Shown piece after piece: positions 1 through 10,421 of a stretch of DNA of 64,000 nucleotides. How positions within the stretch are numbered: position 1 is the first letter of the stretch; each line of letters opens with the position of its first letter. Origin of the DNA: Isoetes taiwanensis (taxonomy: Eukaryota; Streptophyta; Lycopodiopsida; Isoetales; Isoetaceae); the NCBI GenBank assembly GCA_021234155.1, contig JAJEKV010000013.1, forward strand, positions 14,857,877-14,921,876. The letters are read 5' to 3'. Under the pieces are notes generated by a model. The model had not been told where the DNA came from. It was given only the letters and a program-made list of their open reading frames with translations, and searched no databases. A program made the position numbers and the translations under genes.

Positions 1-1082
1 AGTCTTCCTTCTGATCTCTTCACAAGAACCAAAGTTATCATTTAAAATACCAAGATCCAAAGTCGAGATGCTCATATTAGTAGGGTCAACCCTGATAACC
101 ACCTTGGATGGAAATTGAAATATGATGCCTTTATCAGGAAAAAACATACCATGGTGATCTTTACATACATTATATTCCACCCTGGTTTGGTTGGCTTCTC
201 TTGAATAACCTCTTTCTTTGATGATACCATCAGCCTTGTTGATAATGGTTATTCTCCATGATCTTGGATTTAGGTCTCGGACACACTTTTGCCATGATTT
301 GTTTCCACCTCCTTTTGCATCTTTGTCTCCTTATTCTCTTTAGGAGGAGGAGAGAAATTAGCTAGAGCATCTTAGAGTAGAAAATGTTAAGATTAAAAAT
401 GCCTCTGTTGGGAATTTTGCATGGAATGCGGTCCTCCCGAGTTAGAATAAATCTTTTACGGATACAAGCAGGAGGGAAACTAGTGCGGGGGATAGAGATC
501 TGAATAATTTCTCCTAAGCTACTAGCAATGGTTCTAAGATGGGAGGCAGTCAAAGCATCCCATAGGCAAATTTGTGCAAGATATCCGGTGGTAGTAGCAA
601 TTGTAGAAGTCCCTGGAATATAGAAAGGATCCCATTTCATAATGTATTTGGATATCACGAGATAGAAGAGATCTTTACGATGAGAATTTGAGGGACACTT
701 TTTCTTCTTCTTCTGAGGATAATTTGAAAAGTCTTATCATCCGACTTGAGGATAGAAAGAATAGGAACTAGAAGAGTCTTGGTAATCCGGTATTTCCACG
801 GTAGCTTAAGGGAGGGCATTTTTTGGGGAAATGGGTAAGGATCCCATGATTGGTATATCGACCTTGGTAGAGTTATCGGCAATATCACCACAGGTCAAGA
901 ATGCCCTCATCCTTATTGGTTACTTTACCTACATTTCCTGGATCAGTAGCAATATTAACAGAATTCAAAGAATTGAGTAAAGCATTCTTGTAGGAGTTAC
1001 CATTGATTTTGTCATACTTCCCCATAATTGGAACTGAGGACTTCAGAGATTGCTTGGAGACTTTCGTTTTATTTTTGTCCAT
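1..1082 (-). pseudogene. Antisense LINE ORF1-like debris
   Basis: Read on the minus strand, this stretch gives consecutive short open segments in different frames (1082-885, 891-655, 658-362) that look like one broken coding region. The 658-362 segment has a spacing (WDPFY, then LAQICLWDALTASHLRTIAS, then LGEIIQIS) reminiscent of the RRM-like DUF4283 domain in ORF1 of plant L1 LINEs, where a Trp-rich start leads to a 'LPLEFW..ALxxIAxxLG' strand-helix. That assignment is inference from the motif pattern. No zinc knuckle is visible. Positions 360-1 continue in similar style (VVIRVDP on the minus strand) and run off the window. The frame changes imply a dead copy. Confidence 0.4.
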
Positions 1083-1110
1083 ATTTTGCTCCTTGATCTT
1101 GAATTACCGA

Positions 1111-1326
1111 TTATGGCGATCGCTGATTAGCCACGGTCGTCGGGTGAAAGTAACCATTACTGTCAGCAATTCCGCACTTGGTAGGAGTGTGAAGCGGGAG
1201 TTGGTATGTTTTGTAATCCATCTCAACCTCTTTCAAAGTCTCGGCGGCAAAGGAAGGGAATCTTCTCTTGAAGCCTTTTCGGAAGCTTTCTATAACATGA
1301 TCATCCGCCTCCTCCCAGATTTTCAC
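1111..1326 (-). pseudogene. Unidentified minus-strand coding fragment
   Basis: A 71-residue open segment with a mixed, coding-like composition (basic stretch FRKGFKRRFPSFAAE, acidic ETLKEVEMDY). It lies between the 148-residue ORF at 1437-1883 and the LINE ORF1-like debris downstream on the same strand. I do not recognise a family. It may be a middle piece of the same decayed element, joined originally by a frame that is now lost. Confidence 0.25.
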
Positions 1327-1436
1327 TAATCGAAAAGAGGCTTTTGATTTCCATCCAAGATCCTCAAGTTCTTCTACAAGATTCTTTCTTTATGCGTAAC
1401 ATTTCCGTCATCGATCTTCTAAATATCTCGATTTTT

Positions 1437-1883
1437 TTAAGGCGCAACAATCTTCTTTCGAATGACTGTTTTACCCTTATCACCGGTGATGCAGTATGTC
1501 CATTTCTGGATTTTTGGAGCATCTGCCAAGCCAAGTCCGGTCATTGGCTTTGCCTTCTTTATCTTGATTTTCGAGCCTTTGCATTTGAGATTACACACCA
1601 TAATCTGCCCTTCTTTTTGTATTCCCATGCAGTTTGATGCGGCTTCTTGCTGTTCTCTGATGATGTCGAAGGCAGCCTTGAGTTCTTTCATCTTAATCCA
1701 AGCTTGATCCTTCTTATCATCTAGAACAAAGATTTGGTCCCAGCTTTGAATGATTAAAATGGGATCTGTGTCTTTATATTCATAGGGAATTCTTGCAGAG
1801 GATGAAGAGCCACCCATGGCTGGTTTGTTTGTCAACTCCTTGGTTCTCATAGCGGAATCAGACGAGGAAGGGATCAGAGACAA
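1437..1883 (-). CDS. Hypothetical 148-residue protein, probably part of a retroelement
   Basis: An uninterrupted ORF from ATG at 1883 to a stop at 1437. The N-terminus is Ser-rich and low complexity (GGSSSSAR). The middle is WDQIFVLDDKKDQAWIKMKE and the end is a Lys-rich patch (KGSKIKIKKAKP) followed by a Trp-containing segment. No signal peptide, membrane span or catalytic motif is visible, and I do not recognise the family. Its position immediately upstream, on the same strand, of LINE ORF1-like debris suggests it belongs to that element. The upstream DNA (1925-1962) carries two G8/G6-type runs, as can occur in a retroelement 5' leader. It could also be an isolated chance ORF. Confidence 0.3.
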   Translation of the reverse strand: MSLIPSSSDSAMRTKELTNKPAMGGSSSSARIPYEYKDTDPILIIQSWDQIFVLDDKKDQAWIKMKELKAAFDIIREQQEAASNCMGIQKEGQIMVCNLKCKGSKIKIKKAKPMTGLGLADAPKIQKWTYCITGDKGKTVIRKKIVAP

Positions 1884-2175
1884 GAACCGACAGAAAAGAA
1901 AGAAAAAGAACAGGAAAAAGGATCTTTGAGGGGGGGGAAAGAAAGGGGGGAGCGGAAGATCCGAAAAAGGGAAAAAAGGAGAGCAAGAATGATTGGAAAG
2001 GAATGAAAATCTGCTGGGGCAATGAAGAGAGGCAGGCCCGTACCCTGAGTCCCCTGCAAGGATCTAATCAGGGGTAAGGGGTCCCATCAGTCGTCAGAGG
2101 CAACAGAATCGAAAAACCAGAAAAACCAGAAATCATAAGAAAAGGAAAAAATGGGGGAACCAAGAGTCGACAGGG

Positions 2176-2595
2176 TTAGTTAGCCACCCCAAACCTCCAG
2201 ACCACAATACCAAGGTCTCCAAAAAATTCTGCTGGCTGAAGATCGAAGAAGTCTGCCCAGTGGTACAGTGGTTCAATACCGAATTCGATGGGGACCTCTA
2301 GAAGGAAGAGGTTTCTTTCAAATCTGTTACCCAAAGCGATGTAAGGCTGAGAGTTGTGGGCTGACACTCTGAGGGAGCCAATTCTGTCGAAACACAGGAT
2401 GCTGAGAAAAAACTTGTCAAAAAATTCAAAATCTGCCCTACAAAAACCTATTCTGGATTGATTGGAACTAGCTAGATCTATTAACTCCTCGATGGCATGA
2501 AGAGTATCCTCATGGCCTTGGGGTGGGATGACAAAACCCAGCCCTTGGAGAACAGCTTCGAGTAAAGCCTCATCCATCAGGGCTGGGTAGTGCAC
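2176..2595 (-). CDS. Hypothetical 139-residue protein
   Basis: An intact ORF from ATG at 2595 to a stop at 2176. The protein is acidic and rich in Phe, Leu and Glu (GLGFVIPPQGHEDTLHAIEE near the start; FCRADFEFFDKFFLSILCF in the middle; FDLQPAEFFGDLGIVVW near the end). This globular-looking composition is less random than most shadow ORFs here. No domain is recognised. Its closeness to the other minus-strand ORFs (283 bp upstream of a 61-residue ORF at 2059-1874) fits a common origin in one decayed element, but nothing in the sequence proves it. Confidence 0.3.
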   Translation of the reverse strand: MHYPALMDEALLEAVLQGLGFVIPPQGHEDTLHAIEELIDLASSNQSRIGFCRADFEFFDKFFLSILCFDRIGSLRVSAHNSQPYIALGNRFERNLFLLEVPIEFGIEPLYHWADFFDLQPAEFFGDLGIVVWRFGVAN

Positions 2596-2599
2596 ACCT

Positions 2600-3640
2600 C
2601 CCGAGGCGCGAGTGGGAAGCGCTTAGTGCCTGCATTCCACAGCTCTCCCGTCGGAAATGACTTTCTCAGTCACGTTGAAGGATCTATATCTCGTGGAGGG
2701 TTTGGAAGGGGCGTAATAACTTCATTTTTAATTTTGAAATTACGCATCCGGAAGGTGTGATTAAGCAGATTAACTATGATATCAATTGGATCACTGCTGC
2801 AACTTAAAATGTACTTACCGTTAATCTTTGGGTTTCAGGAATTATCTTCGTGCTGGTGCGGAAAATCAAGTAGAAGCGAATCAATCTCAGCATCAACCAA
2901 GAATGGCTTAAGGTGTTCGGTCCCCCGAATATCTACGGGCATAATGGACTTTGTCTGTACAATTGCTGCTGTGATCAGAATTCGGATGTTAGAAGAGCTC
3001 TACTATGCAGGGCCAAAGATAATAAAGGGAGATTCAATATGGCGAAAGCAGATTCCTGCATGTGCATCTTCTGCATCCTTACTATCATGGTCAGGGGGAA
3101 GAGTCAAAAGATTAAAAATCTTAACCTCAAGTCCCCCTTCTAGCTTGATGCCAATCTAAGACTTACTCTCTGAATTTCATACTCTGCTTTATTGCCAGTA
3201 TCCAAATGGTGCTAATAACTTTTTTTATTTACCCCCCTTTTGTGAATGGATTATACTTACTGTAAAAAGTAATTTTTGTAATCTTATTTATACATAAATA
3301 TACATATATATCTGGTCTACTCCGCCATCCATCATTTTTCCACTACTTCAAATTGCCAGAAGCACACACAAGAGCTTAATTCGTCAACACAACATCAAGG
3401 ACGGCAAGGCAAGGCTTGCAAGATTTCATGCTTCTTGGTAATACAGATGTACAGACAACTATCAGAGGTAAGCTCTTTTAACGGTAGGGAAAAAAAACCA
3501 AACAGAGCATGAATAAAAATGGCATATCCTAACTTTGCCGCTTTCAGATTCTTCCTTCCGGCTATGTATTGATTGCTATATTTATAACCATCGATATTGA
3601 TTTCCTTTGTAAATTCAGGCAGAAATTTATGGATAATATA
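2600..3640. other. Intergenic, no recognisable gene
   Basis: A plus-strand open segment at 2776-3159 shows no family signature and its reading is interrupted by a second overlapping frame. The part from 3180 on is AT-rich with homopolymer T. I see no RNA gene or repeat structure. Confidence 0.5.
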
Positions 3641-4620
3641 CCTCAAATGGAGTTGCAACCCTTCTTCCTCTGTCTACACTATGGAGTTTGAAATCCATGC
3701 AAATGCAAAGAAGGAGTTGCAGAGCAGGTTGAGGCAGAATCTCCATGTTGGACCTTGCGGTTTACAGGTATATAATTGAGATATATAACTGGGAATGAAC
3801 CAATACGGTTCCAAATGTCATGGTAGGATCTAAGCTTGCAATGCAGTTAGACATCATCAGGTTTTAGCAAGGGCTGCTCATTGAGAAGTTGTGTGGTGCT
3901 TTGGAGGACAAATTTCTTTTTTAATTTACGCATTGCCCAATTTCAGAGTGTGCAAGTTTGGAATCACACAATTCACAAAGGTCCGTTGTTTTAGCATGCT
4001 GATTGGGAAACTACACTTCTTTATAGATTGTATTCTCTTAGTTTGCATGTTTTGATCTATCTTATTGGTCTTAGTAGTCGAATTCATCCAAAGCTCCTTA
4101 CATCAAGCATTTCTTTGGTCTTATTTTAGCGTAACTAGCTAGAGCTTAGTATTCACAAGACCTCCTGGCTTAATAGCAACATATATAAGGATCTTGGTCC
4201 TTCTAGTGATACCAAACCAATCCCTTTACTCCTGTTAATTGCAGAAGATTGCATCCGTAGAAGTTGGGTATGCTGTACAGAATTGCAGTTCAATTTATTA
4301 TGCACTTAGAGGAGACGGATTTGCCTTAGGCGAGCTCAAATCTGGAAAAGCAATGTTAGACCTTTGCAAGAAAATCTGACCTAATGGAGCAAAGGACATA
4401 AATTATGCTGATATATTCGCTGCACTTGTATTTCCCATTTTGCGCAACTATTTGCATCCATTGCAAGTCTGTTAAAATCCTTTTCCTTTCCATTTCCCTT
4501 TACTGCTTCAATTGAAGGAATGCAGTCCAATATCTGGATCCTCATTGCCAGAAAAAGAAGTTGACAAAGTAAGGACCTTCAGAATTGTACAACAGCTTCA
4601 TGTGAGTTTTGACATAATAG
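3640..4620 (+). pseudogene. Possible class I haem peroxidase (APX-like) relic
   Basis: Three plus-strand coding-like islands occur in the order expected for an ascorbate-peroxidase-type protein. Near 3690 there is NAKKELQSRLRQ, like the N-terminal helix before the distal His region. At about 4240-4420 there is GKAMLDLCKKI, a stop, then PNGAKDINYADIFA, like the family's 'ISYADLFQLA' helix. At about 4520-4590 there is SGSSLPEKEVDKVRTFRI, like the 'EGRLPEE..' segment. The resemblance is weak at each island and rests mainly on collinearity. The distal and proximal His motifs are not found, and a stop interrupts the second island. Treat as inference. Confidence 0.2.
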
Positions 4621-4984
4621 AAGAATTTCAATGTTGCACTTACGGTGGCTATATCGTTGGTCTCATCTCCCTCCTCAGCGTGCATGCATGGTTAATGAAT
4701 ATATGTTCAGTTTACCAACACATGGCTTTGTACACTATTGAGCAGGCCGAAACAATTCCTGTTGAAGTATCCGTTCTTGAAGAGGTATACACTCTTATGC
4801 TACAAGTTCCTTTTCTTGTTTGTTTTTGAGTATCATTTATATGTAGTCAAATTTTGTAATTGGATTTCTTACAGACCAAGAGCATTTCAGATTCATTTAT
4901 TAAAAGCACAAAAAAAACAAAGGTTATCATCTATTGGATGAGTCAATTTGCTTAGACTTCAAAAAGGAGCAGTATGTCAAAATT

Positions 4985-5088
4985 AGGAAGAAATTATTCC
5001 TGTACGTTATGTTGCATTTCAATATTAAGTTTGTCTAGGAAGAAATTATTCCTGTACGTTATGTTGCATTTGAATATTAAGTTTGTCA
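4985..5088. repeat. 52-bp tandem duplication (2 copies)
   Basis: The unit beginning AGGAAGAAATTATTCC at 4985 is repeated immediately at 5037 with a C/G difference after TTGCATTT. It lies in intron-like DNA just upstream of the UMP-CMP kinase relic. The near-identity implies a recent replication-slippage duplication. Confidence 0.9.
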
Positions 5089-5258
5089 GATTATAAACGC
5101 AGTGAGAAAGCTTATTGACATAACATAAAAAAATGTTGTCATTGGTTCTATCAACATGTTTATATGGATTATTCGCTTGGCATTGAGGATTTGTATCTTG
5201 TTATTGGGTACTATGACCTGTTTATAATATAATTTTAGATGTGTTATTACATGTGCAG

Positions 5259-5602
5259 GTGTTCCTGGAAGTGGTAAGGGCACACAATGTTCAAAGATTG
5301 TAGAGAGATTTGGCTTTCTCCATCTCAGTGCCGGAGATTTATTGCGTGCTCAAATTAACTCTGGATCTGAAAATGGGCGAGTTCACATGTCCGTGATCAT
5401 GTCAATACTATCTGAAGGGGTAATCCTTTAGTGGCAGTTTATGGAAAAAGAGAGTGATTCTATGCAGGACAATGATTCAGAACATGATCAAGGAGATTGT
5501 CCCCTCAGAGGTGACTATAAAGCTTCTACAACGAGCAATGGATGAAATTGGAATCCTTGTAATGAAGAGAACCGTGCTACGTTTGAAGCTGTAGTAAGGA
5601 AG
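5259..5602 (+). pseudogene. UMP-CMP kinase pseudogene (N-terminal exons)
   Basis: UMP-CMP kinase phosphorylates UMP/CMP with ATP in pyrimidine salvage. Exon one (5259-5376) follows an AG acceptor and reads [20 protein letters not shown] then [20 protein letters not shown]: the P-loop (GxPGSGKGT) and the NMP-binding LSAGDLLR helix. Exon two (5468 on) reads TMIQNMIKE, IVPSEVTIKLLQRAM, then, after a frame break near 5560, NEENRATFEAVVRK. Relative to the family, the second P-loop-region Gly is Val, the usual GK after MIKE is missing (6 bp), the segment containing the NMP-binding 'LIDGFPR' is deleted, and the LID and C-terminus are absent. The intron between the two exons would have to use a GC donor (GCGAGT). 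No upstream exon supplying the first half-codon was found. A dead gene fragment. Confidence 0.85.
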
Positions 5603-7125
5603 TCTATCCATCTAACTGTCTCATAGCTGCAGTCTGCTAAGTTTTGTTTTTTGCAATGTTCACTTTTGGTTGATCTATCTTTCTTAGTAATTTGAAAATT
5701 CCTTTTTTTTTTGCTTACAAGGTGTTAGCTTTGGCACTAAAGACAGTTGGGCATATTCCTGGTCAACTAAAGTATTCTTTCTTGGTCAACTAAAATATCC
5801 TGTGTATATTCCTGGTCTGTGTATATTCCTGGTCAGATTGAACATTGTATAAACCGTCAACTACTTTCCAAGTGGCAATTTTTGTAATCCAACTTTGCAA
5901 ATAACATATTATATTACCATGCTTTAATGTTATAATAAATATGGTATTTTGCCAAATCCATGGTTCTCATGAAGCGTTCATACAAATTTTGGTTACGAGA
6001 AACAAAATGCATAGCAAGGAAGTTTTAACTACTAATACATTGCTCAATACAAGATGTCAAATAAAGAATCTAGCCCTTTTCTACTTCATTCTTAAGACTA
6101 TTGGAAACATATGTACATCGTAATGAAGATGCTCATTGGTAATCTGCCTTTTTGTGTTGGGTCGATAAAATGCAGGTGCCTGCTAAAACTAATTGAAGAA
6201 ATTTGGAAAATGCACTAAACAGCTTCCAGCTGATCCTTACCTTCATGAGTTTCGGCACGCACCTTAATTAATTTAGTGTGTGACTTTGAAGGGGCTTTAT
6301 AGACCAGGATTAGAATGAAATAACAGAAAACCTGCAAGAAGAATGACACATGTTTTAAATTGACCAAGTACTATGTGTGTAATTGCCGAAGTAGCCCTGC
6401 AATGGTAGAAAAGACAATCAGTAACCACTATCAAGGAATGACCAAAATTTTGCAAAGCAAGTAAATACCCAAGTGCTAAGACTCCTGACAATTGAAGAAA
6501 AAGCTAAGAAGGGCAGACACCAGGATAGCAGCAGTGTTATAAACATTCCAGTCAAATCCCAAAAATCCAGGTGGGTCAAGCCGGAGGATCAAGGATAAGA
6601 TAGTAATTGGTGTAGTCTTTTACATAAGCCTTTGCCATATTATAAATCCAGCAATAAGCTTTGGAAATGTTATAAAACCAATTATTAAACACTCTGTAGC
6701 ATGCCATGGGAATACTAAAAGAACATAATTAGATGTAAGCCTGTCCACCAAGGGAAAAAATCTAGTATATTAAAAAACATTATAATTTTTGCTATAAAAA
6801 AGAATGCATTTTTGGACAACCACAATCTTATCACGCCATTTCTTCTTTAATCAAAATAGACTTAGCTCTATTAAGACATTGTGGTCTATCTATGTGGAGA
6901 AAAACCAAGAAATAATTACTTCTTAAGATAAAATACAAAGAAAAAACATTAGTCACCAATTCTTGTCCGACGTCACTAAGTCAAAATAAAAACCTAACAA
7001 GTCTTACCTTGCTAAAGCCTTCTGGTGTGCTTCTTGCTAGTTTTTTTTAAATGGCCATTGTTTCGTAAGTTAGGTTGACATTTTAATACAAATGTTAAAG
7101 AACCTTTTATAAAAGGTTTAAGCAT
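5603..7125. other. AT-rich intergenic DNA
   Basis: No coding segment is supported. Around 5755-5840 a short phrase (TATTCCTGGTC) recurs four times in imperfect form, a local slippage product. Otherwise I see nothing definable. Confidence 0.5.
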
Positions 7126-7129
7126 TGAA

Positions 7130-7680
7130 TGGAGAGGTCCGCGTGGCAGAACCCCATTGGTTGGGGCTTTCCTTAAGGAAATTCATCCCTCTGATTCGCG
7201 AATAGCAGCAAGGCTGCCGGATCTGTTAAAAAGGGGCCCGGATCTGCTGATTGGGGGGCAATTTCAGGGCTGGAAAAAGGCCCAAAGCCTTTTCAGGGGC
7301 TAATCTTAGCCTGCCCACCAGTATATAAGGGATTGGGGACGTTTTGAGAAGGAGATCGGTTTTTTGAGCATAGCTTTTGGTGCTGTCTTGAAGATTGATT
7401 CCCTCTGTATTCTGCTGTGATTCATCCTTAGGGATTGATCAGAGATCAATCTGACCTCTTTGGGGCAGTTTCAAGACTTCTTGATATCCCATTGATTGTG
7501 AGTTTGCTCTGGGCTTGAGCGATAGTGCTACTGCAGTATGAATTCTAGTGTTAGAATTTATTGAAGTTGGGCTTCAAGCTAGCCCTGGGGGTTAGTTGTA
7601 ATTGTGCGTGGGGAGTTCTGGGAACTCAAGGCTGAGGGGAACTCTAGGAGTTCTAGGTAGCACAATCAATCATACATTTT
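7130..7680 (+). promoter_or_regulatory. LTR-like block with CAAT and TATA boxes
   Basis: A 550-bp GC-richer island in AT-rich surroundings. It contains CCCCATTGGTTGGGG (CAAT-type, palindromic arms) near 7152 and a good TATA box, TATATAA at 7322-7328. Downstream lies a long G/T-rich leader with no ORF and repeated 'AGTTCTGGGAACTC..GGAACTCTAGGAGTTC' phrases near its end. This is what a solo LTR or retrotransposon leader looks like. I could not identify clear TG...CA ends, a target duplication or a primer-binding site, so the class is uncertain. Confidence 0.4.
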
Positions 7681-7699
7681 GTAGGCGGTAACAACACAA

Positions 7700-7925
7700 G
7701 GATAATCAAGGGTAACAAAGGCCACAATGGGAAACCTATGTTACTTGGAGGTTCGAGGAAGGAACTTTGCTACGACACTTGGAGGTTTCTTTCAAGTTCC
7801 TTCCTAGAATCTCCAAGTGACGTAGGTTTCTCCATACACAATAAGAAGTGACATTACAAATAAAAAACACAAGGCACTAACAACATGTGGGGTTATTAAA
7901 CAGATCAATGGTCTTTAAATGGTAG
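7700..7925. repeat. Dispersed repeat, copy A (pair with 9657-9845)
   Basis: This segment shares a long collinear similarity with 9657-9845. Both contain GGTAACAA(C/A)G, then ACTTGGAGGTTC(A/G)AGGAA, then CTTCCAAGTTCCTT or the like, then AGTGACATTACAAAT, AACACAAGGC and ACA(C/T)GTGGGGTTAT, ending CAATGGTC. The two copies bracket about 1.7 kb that includes the 87-bp-period array. Confidence 0.8.
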
Positions 7926-9060
7926 ATTCAAGGTTTCCCAACCACATAACAAATATTAGCCAATCTCAGACTTGTGACCTCGTGGCAATGTAATTTAAAA
8001 TCCCCGTGATACCATAGTCTAGGAGCTACTTCATGTGCTTTTATATTTATATATGGTAGATTTGAGGTCTCCCCAACCACATGAATATGTTAGTCAATCT
8101 CGAACCTATGATCTCATGGCAATGAACCTAACGTCCCCAGTCCTATCCTTGATATTGACCATACTAGATCCGATGACCTCAGGCATAGCAGTCTAAAGTC
8201 CTACTACTTGAGCTCCCTAGGGCATTCGATATTATAAGGGTCCTTTACAAATATCCTTGAGCAGTGACTAGCAGAATATTCGCTCGAGCAAATTGTTGAA
8301 TGAAACCTAAGTGCGATCTCGCCTTGTTTTATGTTTGGTCTTGTTGAAATATACAGTTCTTTCTTGATTTTTGCTCAGCTACGAACCTTGAAAAAGTTAA
8401 CTTTTGGGTTCAAATGTTGATTTCATGCAAATGCTTTGATGTGATTACATGAGTTGCATTGTCTGAAAAGCTAATCTGGGTGATTTGCTTGGGTGAATCA
8501 TTGTAGAGCCCTTGATCAGTTTCAGAAGATGATAGTAGCACCGAACAAAAATGGTGTACCAAAAAATTGTCATTTCAAATGGCGCAAGCCGGCCCAGAGC
8601 TGTAGACCCACCTAGCTCTCTGCCATTTAAATGCCAAGTCTTGCAGGCCATGTCGGTTCTGCAGTACACTATTTTGTAGAAGTGCATATAAAGAGGTATT
8701 TAGAGGCATGGTATCGAATTTTGGAGCAGTGAAATTCTTCTTATGTTGGTAGTCAATCAAATTATATGGCTGTTTAATGCTATATGTGTACTAGGAAATT
8801 CAAATGTCAATTAAGTCGAGAAAATATAGACATTGCCAAGCCTTAAAAGTTGTGTACTAGAAAATTCAAATGTCAATTGAGTAGAGAGGATATAGACATT
8901 GCAAGTCTTAGGGGTTGTTAACTTGTCATCGATTAATCAATCCATTGCTCTTGAAAACCAACATTGCTGATTGAAAAAGAGTTATATTGATGACCATCAA
9001 TCAAACATAGATCTACAATTTTAAAATCCATAATGTTCTATTTTGACAGGGTGCTTGCGC
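7926..9060. other. Repeat-derived intergenic DNA
   Basis: Contains a diverged direct duplication (about 7920-7990 and 8053-8125: GGTAGATT, then CCCAACCACAT, then AATCTC and CTCATGGCAATG-type phrases). A second duplicated phrase of about 65 bp is at 8796-8905 (ACTAGGAAATTCAAATGTCA / ACTAGAAAATTCAAATGTCA, followed by TATAGACATTGC). No gene is supported. Confidence 0.6.
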
Positions 9061-9309
9061 CCCTATAGCCTCCCTGGAAAGGGTCAGAGGATTCGCACAA
9101 GTTCGCAAAAGTTCGCAAGGTTTTGAGAAAGAATTTGCATCGTCAGATTTGCAAGAGCTTTCATGGATTTGCAGCGTACAAGTCGGAGGATCTGCATAGA
9201 TTTGCTAGAGCTTCTACGGATTTGCAGGGGTTCCACTTATTTGCAACGAATTTCATGCTCAGCCTTCCAATCTACTGAGCGACTTTTTGCTCTGGCTTCC
9301 GACCTACAG

Positions 9310-9690
9310 GGGCAATCGATGTGTAACAAAGGCCACGATGAGGAAACCTATGGCACTTGGAGGTTCTAGGAAGGAACCTGGCATTCCGATCTATAGGGCT
9401 AATTGGTAAGTAACAAAGGCCATGACAGTGAAACCTACGACACCTGGAGGTTCTAGGAAGGGACCTTGCATTCTTATCTACAGGGGTAATCGATGGGTAA
9501 TGAAGGCCACGACGATGAAATCTATTGGAGCTGGAGGTTCCAGAAAGGAACATGGCATTCTGATGTACAAGAATAATCAGCGGGTAACGAAGGCCACGAC
9601 AAGAAAACCTAAGGCATCTGAAGTTCTAGGAAAGAACCTGGCATTCCGATCTAGAGGGATAATCAATGAGTAACAACGAGAAAACTACGA
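9310..9690. repeat. Degenerate tandem repeat, period about 87 bp
   Basis: About four and a half units start near 9310, 9397, 9484, 9570 and 9657. Each carries GTAACAAAGGCCACGA, GAAACCTA, CTTGGAGGTTCTAGGAA and GGCATTCCGATCTA with scattered substitutions. Because 87 is a multiple of three, both strands show repetitive ORFs with a 29-residue period. I regard these as by-products, not genes. Units resemble the start of the dispersed repeat at 7700, so the array probably grew from it. Confidence 0.85.
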
Positions 9691-9845
9691 CACTTGGAGG
9701 TTCAAGGAAAGAACTTGGGGACGACACTTGGGGAGGGTCCTTCCAAGTTCCTTTCTATCGCAACTAGAAGTGACATTACAAATCAACAACACAAGGCGCT
9801 AACAACACGTGGGGTTATCCAACAGACCAATGGTCATTGAATGGT
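9657..9845. repeat. Dispersed repeat, copy B (pair with 7700-7925)
   Basis: Second copy of the repeat described at 7700-7925, collinear apart from small gaps, joined directly to the last unit of the 87-bp array. It ends about 580 bp upstream of the ubiquitin protease start codon. Confidence 0.8.
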
Positions 9846-10421
9846 CAATAAATATTGGACAAGGATACGAAGAAATGTTGGGACCCGTGGTTTGCTTCCA
9901 CGTGTCAAGGCCGCACGTCGCCCAGTCACATCCCCATATGCGTCGCGGCGCCTTTGCGGCCCCCACACGCACGCAGCTATGTAACGAGAGCTGTGTTCTT
10001 CCCTGCTCCTTGGTGGCCCAGATCCTTGATTTGGGTCACGTATTCCCACATCCTCCTCCTTTTCTCAGGTTTCCTTGCAATGCCCATTTAGGGTTTGTCC
10101 CTCCCTGGGCTTTTGCTGATATTCCCAGCTCCTCCTTTCAAGCCCGGAAATCCAGGTGGAAAATCTCTTTTTCTTCTCCTCCTGTCATGTTTTTGCTCAT
10201 CATCTGACCCCCGATTTGTAAGTTTGGTGGTCGGTTTTTTGCTGGAATTTTCCGCTCTTCAATTAGTGTGCTCGTTATGATTCTCAGTTTAAGCCAGTTC
10301 CAAGCTGAATTTAAACCATCGTGTGGGTTGTTTTTGTTCAAGACTATTTATCGGATAGAGCTCCATAAGTGGTATTTGCTAAAGCCTGGACGGATTAATT
10401 TAGGTTAATATGTTGAGATAG
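9846..10421 (+). promoter_or_regulatory. Upstream region of the MYND ubiquitin protease
   Basis: This is noticeably GC- and CpG-rich from 9910 to 9975 (runs such as GCGTCGCGGCGCC), then pyrimidine-rich (CTTTTTCTTCTCCTCCTG), as in many plant promoters and 5' leaders. No convincing TATA box is seen. Short ORFs on both strands here overlap and lack signatures. Role inferred from position only. Confidence 0.45.

Noticed and set aside
1925-1962. G-rich run as a telomere- or quadruplex-type functional site
   Set aside because: No regular telomere unit; likely simple composition of a retroelement leader.
9272-9673. Repetitive ORFs on both strands over the 87-bp array
   Set aside because: Their openness follows from the period being a multiple of three; no start context, no domain, and both strands are equally open.
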